This document shows positions 1 to 8,391 of a DNA stretch of 64,000 nt, one piece after another; within the stretch, counting starts at the first letter, position 1; each line of letters opens with the position of its first letter. Source of the DNA: Methylovulum sp. (GTDB taxonomy: Bacteria > Pseudomonadota > Gammaproteobacteria > Methylococcales > Methylomonadaceae); assembly GCA_028712695.1 (NCBI GenBank), contig JAQTQZ010000001.1:124001-188000 (forward strand), written 5' to 3'. The notes under the pieces were generated by a model. That model saw only the letters and a list, made by a program, of their open reading frames with translations, was not told the origin of the DNA and made no database searches. A program made the position numbers and the translations under genes.

Positions 1-620
1 CACTGGCCACAAAAGGTAATATCAACGTCATTTCTTCACCTTCCTTAATGGTGTTGAATAACCAGGAAGCCACTATAGAGGTGGGCACACAAATCCCTAC
101 GTTATCGAGCACGCTATCGGGTGCAGGTATTGGTAGCGGTACAGGCACCGGCAGTACAGGATTGGTGACCAACAGCCAGATACAATACAAGGATACCGGT
201 GTTAAATTAGTAGTGACACCACGCGTCAATGCCAACGGCATGGTTATTATGGAAATCAACCAGACGGTGAGTGACCCTGTGGAATCGACCATAGGGGTGA
301 CGTCTTCGGCAGCTATTGCCAAAAAAGAAATTGACAGTTCTGTTGCCGTGCAGGATGGTGAAACCATTGTCTTAGGCGGTTTGATTAAAGAAAATGACAC
401 CTTTAATAAAGCTGGCATTCCCTTTTTTCATGAAGTGCCGTGGGTAGGGCCATTATTCGGAAATACGACTAATAATAAGGATAGGACCGAACTGGTTGTT
501 TTGATTACGCCGCGTGTAGTAAAAAGCAAGCTGGATTCCAGGCTGATTTCAGATGAGTTCAAGCGTAAATTAACGGGCATTTACCGGGATGTTCCGGCTG
601 TTTCAACTTATAGAAGATAG
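1..620 (+). CDS. gspD: Type II secretion secretin GspD, C-terminal part (5' end outside window)
   Basis: Secretins form the outer-membrane channel of type II secretion. The frame is open from base 3, before the first internal ATG at 48, so the gene starts upstream of the window. The visible part begins in the typical secretin core (LATKGNINVISSPSLMV, then NQEATIEVG) and ends with the conserved ETIVLGGLI and TELVVLITPRVV stretches that close the beta-barrel domain. A roughly 20-residue tail follows. No gsp partner lies downstream in the window: the next gene is an aminotransferase after about 220 bp. Type II versus a related pilus secretin cannot be fully settled from the C-terminus alone; GspD is the best match. 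Confidence 0.85.
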   Translation, partial: LATKGNINVISSPSLMVLNNQEATIEVGTQIPTLSSTLSGAGIGSGTGTGSTGLVTNSQIQYKDTGVKLVVTPRVNANGMVIMEINQTVSDPVESTIGVTSSAAIAKKEIDSSVAVQDGETIVLGGLIKENDTFNKAGIPFFHEVPWVGPLFGNTTNNKDRTELVVLITPRVVKSKLDSRLISDEFKRKLTGIYRDVPAVSTYRR

Positions 621-805
621 GTGGCTTACATGGCTAAAATAATGCCCCATTCGCTTGCCGGCTAATCATGCTTGATCTCTTGGATTCGCATGCTGGCAGG
701 ACAGGTTGCAGGGTGTCTGTAAGCATGTAAAAAATGGCCATAGTCTTCTGATATAAAGGCTTATTTTTTTAATAAGAGCCTATTAGTAGGTTGTAATACA
801 TCGTG

Positions 806-811
806 TATAAT
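806..811 (+). promoter_or_regulatory. Putative -10 hexamer of the aminotransferase gene
   Basis: A perfect TATAAT lies 35 bp upstream of the ATG at 847. A weak -35 candidate (TTAGTA, 783-788) sits 17 bp upstream of it. This is pattern matching only. Confidence 0.35.
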
Positions 812-846
812 CCTCGCCATTTTACATTGATTTTATACGGCAAAAT

Positions 847-2028
847 ATGAACATAAAACTTTCTGACAGAGTTCAAGCAGTTAAACCTTCCCCTACCTTA
901 GCGATTACTGCCAGAGCGGCGGCGATGCGTGCTGCGGGTAAAGATATTATTGGTTTGGGGGCGGGTGAGCCGGATTTTGACACGCCTGATCATATTAAAG
1001 CAGCGGCCAAACAAGCCATAGACAATGGTTTCACCAAATACACCGCTGTTGATGGCATTCCTAGCTTAAAAAAAGCCATTATTGCCAAGTTTAAAAATGA
1101 TAACGGGCTCGATTACCAACCCAAGCAGGTTCTGGTGTCTTGCGGCGGCAAACAAAGCTCGTTCAATTTGACCCAGGCTTTGCTGAATGCCGGTGATGAA
1201 GTGATTATTCCCGCGCCGTTCTGGGTGTCTTATCCGGATATGGTGTTATTGGCGGACGGTGTGCCGGTCATTATCGAAACCACCCAAGCACAGAATTTTA
1301 AAATCACGCCTGAACAACTGCGTGCCGCAGTCACCGACAAAACCCGTTTAATTTTCATCAATAGCCCGTCTAATCCATCCGGCGTGGCGTATACATTGGA
1401 AGAGCTTAAAACCCTCGGCGATGTGCTGAAAGATTTCCCCAATATCGTTATCGCCACCGACGATATGTATGAACACATCCTGTGGGAACAAGGCACGTTT
1501 GTGAACATTCTCAATGCCCACCCCGAATTTTACGACCGTACTGTCGTCATGAACGGCGTATCTAAAGCCTATTCAATGACCGGATGGCGTATCGGCTATG
1601 CCGCAGGCCCTGCCGATCTGATTGAAGCGATGTGCACCATCCAGTCACAAAGCACCTCTAACCCGACCTCAATCTCCCAAGTTGCGGCAGAAGCGGCGTT
1701 GACCGGCGACCAAAGTTTTATCACCGATATGTGCGTGGAGTTCAAAAAACGTCATGATTTCGTGGTTGCGGAATTAAACAGCATCGACGGTGTTGAGTGT
1801 TTGCCTACTGACGGCACTTTTTACGTTTTCCCCAATGTGGAAAAACTGATTGCCCGTTTAGATGGTATCAACAACGATTTGGAGTTTTCTGACTATTTGA
1901 TTGAAAAAGCGGGCGTGGCGTTAGTGCCGGGTTCTGCATTTGGTACAGAAGGCCATATCCGTATTTCAATAGCGACCAGCATGGCTAACCTGGAGAATGC
2001 GTTGGCTAGGATTAAGGGTGCGGTTTAA
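847..2028 (+). CDS. aspC: Pyridoxal-phosphate aspartate-type aminotransferase (class I, subgroup Ib)
   Basis: Class I aminotransferase of 393 residues, the usual length of Ib aspartate aminotransferases, which convert aspartate and 2-oxoglutarate to oxaloacetate and glutamate in the cytoplasm. Visible signatures are GLGAGEPDFDTP near the N-terminus, the INSPSNPSG loop, the ATDDMYEHI stretch with the cofactor-contacting Asp and Tyr, and NGVSKAYSMTGWRIGY with the Schiff-base lysine. The C-terminal HIRISIA carries the substrate carboxylate-binding arginine. The gene stands alone; an IS has landed about 40 bp past its stop, in what looks like its terminator. Substrate could be another dicarboxylate or prephenate, as some Ib enzymes are bifunctional. 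Confidence 0.88.
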   Translation: MNIKLSDRVQAVKPSPTLAITARAAAMRAAGKDIIGLGAGEPDFDTPDHIKAAAKQAIDNGFTKYTAVDGIPSLKKAIIAKFKNDNGLDYQPKQVLVSCGGKQSSFNLTQALLNAGDEVIIPAPFWVSYPDMVLLADGVPVIIETTQAQNFKITPEQLRAAVTDKTRLIFINSPSNPSGVAYTLEELKTLGDVLKDFPNIVIATDDMYEHILWEQGTFVNILNAHPEFYDRTVVMNGVSKAYSMTGWRIGYAAGPADLIEAMCTIQSQSTSNPTSISQVAAEAALTGDQSFITDMCVEFKKRHDFVVAELNSIDGVECLPTDGTFYVFPNVEKLIARLDGINNDLEFSDYLIEKAGVALVPGSAFGTEGHIRISIATSMANLENALARIKGAV

Positions 2029-2141
2029 CAGCTTGAATCCTTAACGGTAGACGATACGGGTTGAGCGTGGGTGCGATTAAAAGTGATGCATAGTTATAGA
2101 ATGTTGGCACGATTTCCGTTAACTCACCCTATAAACCTGCC

Positions 2142-3460
2142 GTGCCTAATAGCCCTGAACAAGACCTTGCCTTTTTACACCGTCTCAATAGCCATCCCTT
2201 ATTACGAAGGCGTGTTGAAAGCTTGCCCGAAGTGGTGGAAGACGCGTCGGGCAACTTGGAAAAGGCCGATGCCGCCGAGCGTAGGGTGATAGAAGAGCTG
2301 CGTCAAATGGGCAACGAGGCGTTGACTGCATGGGCGCAGAACGGGGCCACCCGGTGTGGGGAAGAAGCACCGCCAGAGCCGGAGAGCCGAAGCGGCGGTA
2401 AAAAAAACGCTACTGGCATACGACATTCGGCAATATCACGATAGAAGAACCACTGTGGCGGGTCGGGACACGGATCAGTCGGCCATTTAGCAACCGTGCG
2501 GGCGTGAGTTGCCGGGCGGCTTCATTGCCGTTGCAGCGAGTGTTGACCGATTTTGGGGCTGACGTACCATTTGGGCAGGTGCTGGACAAGCTGATGGAAC
2601 ACTATGGAATTGCGATGCCGGCCAGCACCATCCGGCGAATCACCGAATATCATGCGCACGGCATCGACGCACAAGACGCGGCGCGGGAGGTAGTGACAGG
2701 CGTGCCGGACAACCGAACCTTCATTGGCGGGATCGACGGTTCTATGGTGCCAGTAGTGAACAGCCCGCGTGATGCCCAAGACCGCCGCAAGGGCAAAACC
2801 GTAGGCTGGAAGGAGGTCCGCCTGTGTTTGGTGCATCCCCAAGGCAGCGCGACACCCGCGTTCGGCGGACACTTCGCAGGCGGTGTCGAGGAAAGCGGGC
2901 GGCAGTGGGCGCGAAGCGCGGCGAAAGCGGGATTTGGCACGGACAGCCACTTGTGCCCCAGAGGGTATTTGCATGCGGTGGGCGACGGTGCGCCTTGGAT
3001 TGCCGCTCAGGTAGGGGCCTGCTTCGGCGCACAAGGCACTTTCTTGGTGGATTTTTTCCATCTCTGCGAGTACCTTGGTGAGGCGGCCAAGGTGTGTGCC
3101 GCCAATGATCCGCAGGCGTGGCTGGAACAGCAGAAGGATAGGCCCGAAGCAAACCGGGCTGATGCCGTCCTGGTGGCACTGGCGCCGTTCGTGGGAACCA
3201 ACGACCCCGCCACCGCGTGTGACCGCTATATCCGTAACCGTCTATCCCAACTGGACTACCACGGGGCGATACGGCGCGGCCTGCCCATCGGTTCAGGGGA
3301 AATTGAAAGCGCCCACCGTTATGTCATCCAGAAACGCCTCAAGCTCTCCGGTGCCTGGTGGACAGCGGGCAATGTCGAAGCCATGCTGGCACTGCGGCTC
3401 AACCGGGCTAACCGTGAATGGGGGGGCTATTGGCAGAGTGTCGATAAGCAAGCAGCATGA
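2142..3460 (+). CDS. ISKra4-family transposase, read through a -1 frameshift
   Basis: The N-terminal part starts at GTG 2142 and runs in one frame to 2444. The DDE catalytic part lies in the -1 frame and is open from about 2405 to the stop at 3460. Shifting back one base in the A8 run at 2400-2407 joins them into one protein with KKRYWHTTFGNITIEEP at the junction, which reads like ordinary ISKra4 sequence. Catalytic candidates are the Asp in FIGGIDGSM, the Asp in VGDGAPW and the Glu in GSGEIESAH. Programmed -1 frameshifting fits the sequence and occurs in parts of this IS family; a plain disabling indel in the A run is the alternative. Confidence 0.8.
2400..2407 (+). other. A8 slippery site for -1 ribosomal frameshifting
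   Basis: Eight consecutive adenines where the two transposase frames overlap. A -1 slip here, and no other nearby change, restores one continuous frame through to the catalytic domain. Confidence 0.6.
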
Positions 3461-3499
3461 TCAGGATATTTCGATAGTGCATCACTTTTAATCGCACCC

Positions 3500-3528
3500 G
3501 GTTGAGCGTTGGTTTATGCGTTCAACCC
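3500..3528. terminator. Hairpin between the convergent aminotransferase and xthA genes, hit by the IS
   Basis: GGTTGAGCG (3500-3508) pairs with CGTTCAACC (3519-3527) with one G-T mismatch across a 10-base loop. The left arm is also the target duplication of the ISKra4 element. Insertion therefore went into the stem, and the duplication rebuilt a hairpin on the xthA side while leaving the aminotransferase side with only one arm. Confidence 0.55.
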
Positions 3529-3549
3529 CACAGGTCTGCATAAAAGCAG

Positions 3550-4323
3550 TTATAACGGATAATCATAATCCATGACCAGCGGCGCATGGTCGGAAAAACG
3601 CTCCTCTTTATAAATGGACGCCGCTTTCACCTCGTCTTTAAGTGAGGTGGTGATGATTTGATAATCAATCCGCCAACCCACGTTTTTAGCCCACGCTTGG
3701 CCTCGGTTTGACCACCAAGTGTATTGTTCAGCTTCTGGGTTTACCAGCCGGAACGCATCCAACCACTGACCGTCAGCAAACAATTGCGTCATCCAGGCGC
3801 GTTCTTCTGGCAAAAATCCGGAGTTTTTTTGGTTGCCGCGCCAATTTTTCAGGTCGATTTCTTTATGGGCGATATTCCAGTCACCGCAAATGATGATGTC
3901 ACGGCCAGTTTGGGCGCGTCCTTGCAAATAAGGCATAAAGCGATCCAAGCAATCAAACTTGATGGCTTGGCGTGCTTCGCCCGATGAACCGGAGGGCAGG
4001 TACAGTGAGATGACGCTTAAGTTGCCAAATTGCGCTTCGATAAAGCGGCCTTCAGCATCAAAATCCGGCCAGCCGATACCACTGATGACTGCGTCCGGCT
4101 GTCGCCTACAATACAGTGCCACGCCGCTATAACCTTTTTTGTCGGCATCATGATAAAAACAATGATAACCACTAGGGCAAAAAATGTCGGGATGCAGTTG
4201 GTTGATTTGGGCTTTGGTTTCTTGGATACAAACGACATCGGCATTTTGCTGCTGCATCCAGTTAAAAAAGCCTTTTCGCTCGGCGGAACGTATTCCGTTG
4301 GCGTTTAAGGTAATGATACGCAT
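3550..4323 (-). CDS. xthA: Exodeoxyribonuclease III (AP endonuclease)
   Basis: Exodeoxyribonuclease III cuts at abasic sites and removes 3' blocking groups in base excision repair. The 257 residues match the family length. Visible motifs are TLNANGIRS (metal-binding Asn), CIQETKA (metal-binding Glu), GYSGVALY, ICGDWNIAHKEIDL (active-site Asp and Asn), and the C-terminal RIDYQ and ERFSDHAPL with the catalytic Asp-His. The ATG at 4323 is preferred over the TTG immediately upstream because the family begins directly with the first beta strand. It converges on the aminotransferase gene and diverges from rpmE. Confidence 0.93.
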   Translation of the reverse strand: MRIITLNANGIRSAERKGFFNWMQQQNADVVCIQETKAQINQLHPDIFCPSGYHCFYHDADKKGYSGVALYCRRQPDAVISGIGWPDFDAEGRFIEAQFGNLSVISLYLPSGSSGEARQAIKFDCLDRFMPYLQGRAQTGRDIIICGDWNIAHKEIDLKNWRGNQKNSGFLPEERAWMTQLFADGQWLDAFRLVNPEAEQYTWWSNRGQAWAKNVGWRIDYQIITTSLKDEVKAASIYKEERFSDHAPLVMDYDYPL

Positions 4324-4416
4324 CAATAAATTTTGTTTGCGGTTTTAAGGATGAGGTCGTATTATAGGCGGTTCTTTAATCAATATATATAGCCCGTTTG
4401 CGGGTAATGTGAAGCT

Positions 4417-4617
4417 ATGAAACCAGAAATTCATCCTAATTATAAACAAATTACTGTGACCTGCGGTTGCGGTAATACTTTTGTGACCGGTTCTGTATTA
4501 GCTAAGGATTTAAATGTTGAAGTTTGTTCATCATGCCATCCTTTCTATACCGGCAAACAGCGCGTTGTTGATACGGCAGGTCGCGTCGATAAATTCCGTA
4601 AAAGATACGGCAAATAA
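4417..4617 (+). CDS. rpmE: 50S ribosomal protein L31, zinc-binding form
   Basis: Ribosomal protein L31, 66 residues, bridging the large and small subunits. The zinc ligands of the C+ form are present: Cys16, Cys18, Cys37 and Cys40. The N-terminus ([12 protein letters not shown]) and the basic tail (KFRKRYGK) are standard. The zinc form acts as a zinc store in many bacteria, replaced by a C- paralogue under zinc starvation; no paralogue is in this window. Monocistronic, followed by a strong hairpin. Confidence 0.96.
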   Translation: MKPEIHPNYKQITVTCGCGNTFVTGSVLAKDLNVEVCSSCHPFYTGKQRVVDTAGRVDKFRKRYGK

Positions 4618-4641
4618 GCATTCCGTTTTTTTTGCGTTATT

Positions 4642-4667
4642 GCAGGCGCGGATCAGTCCGCGCCTGC
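4642..4667. terminator. Shared hairpin between rpmE and the cupredoxin gene
   Basis: Perfect 11-bp inverted repeat (GCAGGCGCGGA / TCCGCGCCTGC) with a 4-base loop between two convergent genes. The T-tract is poor on the plus side and there is none on the minus side, so termination efficiency is uncertain. Confidence 0.7.
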
Positions 4668-4672
4668 AAAAT

Positions 4673-5320
4673 TCAAATTTTCCCTTTCCGTCTGTTCCTG
4701 CCAACCAAGAATGGCACCGCAATACCCAGCAGCACACAAAGCAGTAATAACGCCAGTGTGGTATGGCGCCAATCCACCGGATAAACATCAGCCTTAACCG
4801 GTGCGCTAATCCCCGGAATGCTTGGCAAGTCGCCATCCCCCCCGTCCACTTTCAATTGCGCCTTCATGCCTTTTTCCGCATGTTGCGGCAATTCGCAATG
4901 CACCAGATAAGTCTTTTTCTGGCTAGGCACGATCAGCGAGGCCTTTAATTCCCCCGCCCCGTACAACTCCAGATGAAACATGCCTTCGGGATACAAGTAA
5001 CCGGGCAAACCGTGGATCATCAGTTGGTGGCGTATTTCGTCATCGTTGATAAAGGTGATATTTAACTTGGCGCAAGGTTTTACATCCCATTCTTGGTTGT
5101 CGAAAGCAAACATCTTGCCGTTAAATTTAAGCGCATGTTTTTGCCCGGCATGGATCGTAATATCAACCGTTTCGGAAATCTTTGGGCAATCACGCGGCAG
5201 ATTATCGCTGTTGGCATTCATAATCATGCCTTTTTCATCCATGATCATGCGGCCGTGATCCATTGCCAAGGCGGAAGCTATGCCGTTACCCAATAGCAAA
5301 ATCAGTAGTAATGTTTTCAT
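4673..5320 (-). CDS. Membrane-anchored cupredoxin (type 1 copper protein)
   Basis: 215 residues: a signal peptide (about 1-19), a Met/His-rich segment (20-36), a cupredoxin domain (about 50-157), a proline-rich linker and a C-terminal membrane helix (about 188-207) ending in a basic tail. Type 1 copper ligands are visible as His98, Cys142, His147 and Met152 (the C-x4-H-x4-M loop is diagnostic). It starts 10 bp after the multicopper oxidase gene, so the two are surely cotranscribed. It is plausibly that oxidase's electron partner or a periplasmic copper-binding protein; that role is inference. Confidence 0.8.
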   Translation of the reverse strand: MKTLLLILLLGNGIASALAMDHGRMIMDEKGMIMNANSDNLPRDCPKISETVDITIHAGQKHALKFNGKMFAFDNQEWDVKPCAKLNITFINDDEIRHQLMIHGLPGYLYPEGMFHLELYGAGELKASLIVPSQKKTYLVHCELPQHAEKGMKAQLKVDGGDGDLPSIPGISAPVKADVYPVDWRHTTLALLLLCVLLGIAVPFLVGRNRRKGKI

Positions 5321-5329
5321 TGTTTTCTG

Positions 5330-7000
5330 TTAATTAAATTTATCATTTTTACCGGTTCCGCTCGTCCGTAACAACAAAACCAGTACGCCAATGATTAGCC
5401 CTACGGCTAAGCCAAAGCCAATAATCCGCAGATAATCCGGTGCAATCAACCCTGCATCACCCAATAAATGCGCAAAGTCGCCTTGCCCCCAAAGCGCCTG
5501 TTTTTTGGCATAGTAATCCTTGCTGAAAACTTCGCCCAGCAGTTCATCGTGCATTTTGGGCATGCCTTGGTCGTCCAGTAACGATTGGTAGGCGAGGATC
5601 GCCATATTGCCGCCCGGCTCCATACCGTCGGTTGTGGTGCCGGTGACAACGTGGTCATGGAACATCCATAAACCTGGGCCGTAACTGTTCAGCCCGTTAT
5701 TTTGGGTTTTTAGGCTAAGATCCACGCGTTGGGCGGGGGCGATGTCAATGACGTCACGGGTTATTTGCTGGGCTTGCGCTTGTTCAACACCATCATAACT
5801 GGTGATAGTCGTTTTATGGCCGTGCATGTGCAGTGCTATTGCCGAACGTTGGACGTTGGCGACGCGCAGTTTTATGTTTTCATCCTCTTTGGCAATAACC
5901 ATGCTGTCGCGTAGCGTATAGGGGAAGGAGCGGCCATTCAACATGAAGTAATTTTCAAACGATTCGGTCATGTTGTAGTCGCGGCTCATGTGCTGGGCAA
6001 TCAGCCTTGGATCGTTGTAATCCTGAACAAGTCGCGCCAGTTTTTTGTCGACCGATTGGTAAAACAGGTCATATTCCTGATCATAGGTTTTTGTCACGGC
6101 AACAGAAGGGTGGCGCACTTGTCCGGCCCCCATATTAAATGTTTGCACCCAGTTGTTGGGTTGGTTTTCTTCGACGACAAACAGGCCGCTCAAGCCCATC
6201 ATCATGTGTTGGGCGGTCTGGACGTGGCAATGGTAAAGCATGGTGCCGGCATGGCGGGGCTGGATTTCGTAAGTGTGTTTTTTGCCTGGAAACACCGCAT
6301 GTTCTTCGCCGCCGTCGTTATCGTGGCCGTCCGCTGTCATCCAAGGATGGTCAACGCCATGCAAATGGATGGTATGCGGCAAGTAGTGGGTGTTTTCCAG
6401 CGTGATGTACACTTTGTCGCCTTGTTCGACGCGGATGCTTGGTGAAGGCGCACGCAATAGGGGGGCTGCAACGGTCGAGTTAAAGTTTTTGACGGCCATG
6501 CCGCGTGATTTGGGGGCGTAAACCCATAACCCCGGTTGGATGCCGGGGGCGATGTCGTAAGTGTTCATCAAAAAATCGCCGTCAGGGCTGGCGCCGTTCA
6601 ACTCAACCACTTCCAACTTGATATGGATCACATCAGGGTCGCCGTCCTTATCCAAATCCTCGCCCATGATGAGCGCGTCTTGGGCAAAATCTGTTTGCAT
6701 CAGCGTTGCCATGGACACATTGTTGGTGCCTTTTACCGACACCGCCACGTCATAAGGGTTATCGGGTTGGCAGGCCGGTGCGGCGACAATAGCCACGCCT
6801 TCGATAACTTGCGCGTCCCGCCATTCGGGGTGGTCGCTAGGGCAAGGTTTTTCGACGCTGCTGGTTTCTTCCGAGTGTTTATAGGTGGTAGCCGGTGGGA
6901 TGACGTCGGCACGCTGGGTTAAAGTCGGTCGCCAGAGTACGGCGATGCCTAACAATATAAGTAACAGTAAGGTTAATAAGGTACGGTAATTTTTAGTCAT
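5330..7000 (-). CDS. Two-domain multicopper oxidase tethered to the membrane at both ends
   Basis: 556 residues with an N-terminal membrane helix (about 7-24) and a C-terminal one (about 523-545). The cupredoxin-1 part carries HLHG (212-215) and an HCH...H cluster (257-265) with the type 1 cysteine at 258. The second cupredoxin domain has HMHGH (391-395) and HDH (448-450), where the Asp replaces the Cys of a type 1 site. This resembles two-domain oxidases or nitrite reductases with a type 1 site only in domain 1. Residues 112-128 hold an acidic D-rich stretch like a calcium loop. Substrate is unknown; copper(I) oxidation or copper homeostasis is inferred from the CopZ/CopA and cupredoxin neighbours. 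Confidence 0.78.
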   Translation of the reverse strand: MTKNYRTLLTLLLLILLGIAVLWRPTLTQRADVIPPATTYKHSEETSSVEKPCPSDHPEWRDAQVIEGVAIVAAPACQPDNPYDVAVSVKGTNNVSMATLMQTDFAQDALIMGEDLDKDGDPDVIHIKLEVVELNGASPDGDFLMNTYDIAPGIQPGLWVYAPKSRGMAVKNFNSTVAAPLLRAPSPSIRVEQGDKVYITLENTHYLPHTIHLHGVDHPWMTADGHDNDGGEEHAVFPGKKHTYEIQPRHAGTMLYHCHVQTAQHMMMGLSGLFVVEENQPNNWVQTFNMGAGQVRHPSVAVTKTYDQEYDLFYQSVDKKLARLVQDYNDPRLIAQHMSRDYNMTESFENYFMLNGRSFPYTLRDSMVIAKEDENIKLRVANVQRSAIALHMHGHKTTITSYDGVEQAQAQQITRDVIDIAPAQRVDLSLKTQNNGLNSYGPGLWMFHDHVVTGTTTDGMEPGGNMAILAYQSLLDDQGMPKMHDELLGEVFSKDYYAKKQALWGQGDFAHLLGDAGLIAPDYLRIIGFGLAVGLIIGVLVLLLRTSGTGKNDKFN

Positions 7001-7044
7001 AAAAGAAAAAATAAAACAGGTTGCAACCGCTTAGACAGGCCAAT

Positions 7045-8391
7045 TTAACGCCGTTTACGGTTGCGCCAAATAATAAAACCAGTACCTATTAACAGTAGCG
7101 GGATGATAATCAAGAAACCAAAACCAACCAGTGCGACTGTTGTTTGCGTTAATTGCAGGCTTTTGTCGATAGCGATTTTGGCAGGTATATCAATATATTG
7201 GTCGTCATGAATAAGCCAATTGATTAGCCTTAAACCCATATCCAGATTGCCGACATTACCGAGATAGGTGTTGGCGAGGAAATCACTGTCGCCAATAACA
7301 ATAACACGCTGCTCGGTGGTGTTATCAAGTGTACGGGTTAAGGCGTAAGCAAAGGTCAGCGGCCCCTGTTTTTCGTTGCTATTGGCATTAAAGCCGACTG
7401 CCCCGGCGATAGCACCGGTTTCTGTCCATGTTTTTGAGCTGCTGTTAAGTAGCGGTTGGGCATTAAAGCCGCTGGCTTTATCATGCTCAAGCGCAGCGGC
7501 CACTGGGTATAGCGTGATAATTTGCAAGCCCCGCGTGACAGGATGCGGTGGATACGCAGTGGCTAACACAAAGCTGGGGTCGTCAATTCCGTATAGCCCC
7601 GCGCCGCTGTCAACGATTATGCCGGGCAGCTTGCGTATGCCGAGTTGCTGTTGCAGGGCGTCCAGATTTTTATTGTCAGGGTCTGTCAGCAGCAGCAGAT
7701 TACCGCCGCGTTGGATGTAGTGCTTAATAAGGTCAATTTCGCCTGCCAGTAGCGGCACGGCGGGCGCGGCTATCACTAGCAACGCCGAGTTGTCAGGGAT
7801 GGCTGAAACAGTCGCCAGATTAAGGGTGAGCGCGGTGATTTTGCGGCGGGCCAGTTCTTTGCCAAATTGGCCTAAATCGAAATTGGCAATGCCGTCCGGC
7901 GCGCGTTCACCGTGGCCGGTCAGGAAGGTGACCCAGCGTTGCTTGGCATTAGCCAAATGGAGCAACGCATTGGTCAGGGTTGATTCATCGACAAACTGCA
8001 GCTTTTCGGTGCGCCCTTGATATTCAACCAATACCAGGCCTTCAGCGCCTATGGCGAGCTCGCGGGTTTTTTCGGGTTGGCTATCTGGGTCGATAAAGCT
8101 AAGTGAAACATCCGGCTTATGGCGGCTATAACGGTCAATCAACTGGGCAATCTGCACTCTTAGCGGTTGGCTTTTTTTAATATACGCGGTGATATGCACT
8201 TTATCAGGCAATGAATCCAGCAGTTTCTGCGAAGCGGGCGACAAGGTGTTGCTGGCGTTGCGGGTGATGTCTATTTGTAGCGGGTAGCGGGCGCTTAACC
8301 ATGCCAGCACCGCAATAAGGCACAGCAAGGCCAGCGTGGCCAGGGTGTTTTTTAGGGCAATCTGCTGATGCAATCGTTGTGATAATTTCAT
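7045..8391 (-). CDS. GldG-like ABC transport auxiliary protein
   Basis: 448 residues of the GldG / ABC-type uncharacterised transport family: an N-terminal membrane helix (about 17-35), a large periplasmic domain and a C-terminal helix (about 418-440) followed by a basic tail. Features typical of the family are DITRNASNTLSPAS just after the first helix, the VTFLTGHGER strand and VIGDSDF near the C-terminus. It overlaps the upstream permease gene by 4 bp (ATGA). Proteins of this family pair with an ABC-2 permease and ATPase, as here. The transported substrate is not evident. Confidence 0.78.
   Translation of the reverse strand: MKLSQRLHQQIALKNTLATLALLCLIAVLAWLSARYPLQIDITRNASNTLSPASQKLLDSLPDKVHITAYIKKSQPLRVQIAQLIDRYSRHKPDVSLSFIDPDSQPEKTRELAIGAEGLVLVEYQGRTEKLQFVDESTLTNALLHLANAKQRWVTFLTGHGERAPDGIANFDLGQFGKELARRKITALTLNLATVSAIPDNSALLVIAAPAVPLLAGEIDLIKHYIQRGGNLLLLTDPDNKNLDALQQQLGIRKLPGIIVDSGAGLYGIDDPSFVLATAYPPHPVTRGLQIITLYPVAAALEHDKASGFNAQPLLNSSSKTWTETGAIAGAVGFNANSNEKQGPLTFAYALTRTLDNTTEQRVIVIGDSDFLANTYLGNVGNLDMGLRLINWLIHDDQYIDIPAKIAIDKSLQLTQTTVALVGFGFLIIIPLLLIGTGFIIWRNRKRR

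Larger units (their letters stand above)
2069..3499 (+). mobile_element. Complete ISKra4-family insertion sequence
   Basis: A 1431-bp element bounded by perfect 22-bp terminal inverted repeats (2069-2090 and 3478-3499, each beginning GGGTGCGATT when read inward). It is flanked by a 10-bp direct repeat, GGTTGAGCGT, at 2059-2068 and 3500-3509, the expected target-site duplication. It carries one transposase split into two frames. Intact ends, duplication and reading frames suggest recent insertion and possible activity. The element is more GC-rich than its surroundings. Confidence 0.9.

Noticed and set aside
1230..1514. Minus-strand open frame inside the aminotransferase gene
   Set aside because: Shadow of a strong coding gene; no domain, no ribosome-binding site.
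2071..2289. Plus-strand open frame at the left end of the ISKra4 element
   Set aside because: Starts in the inverted repeat, no transposase similarity; the real frame is at 2142.
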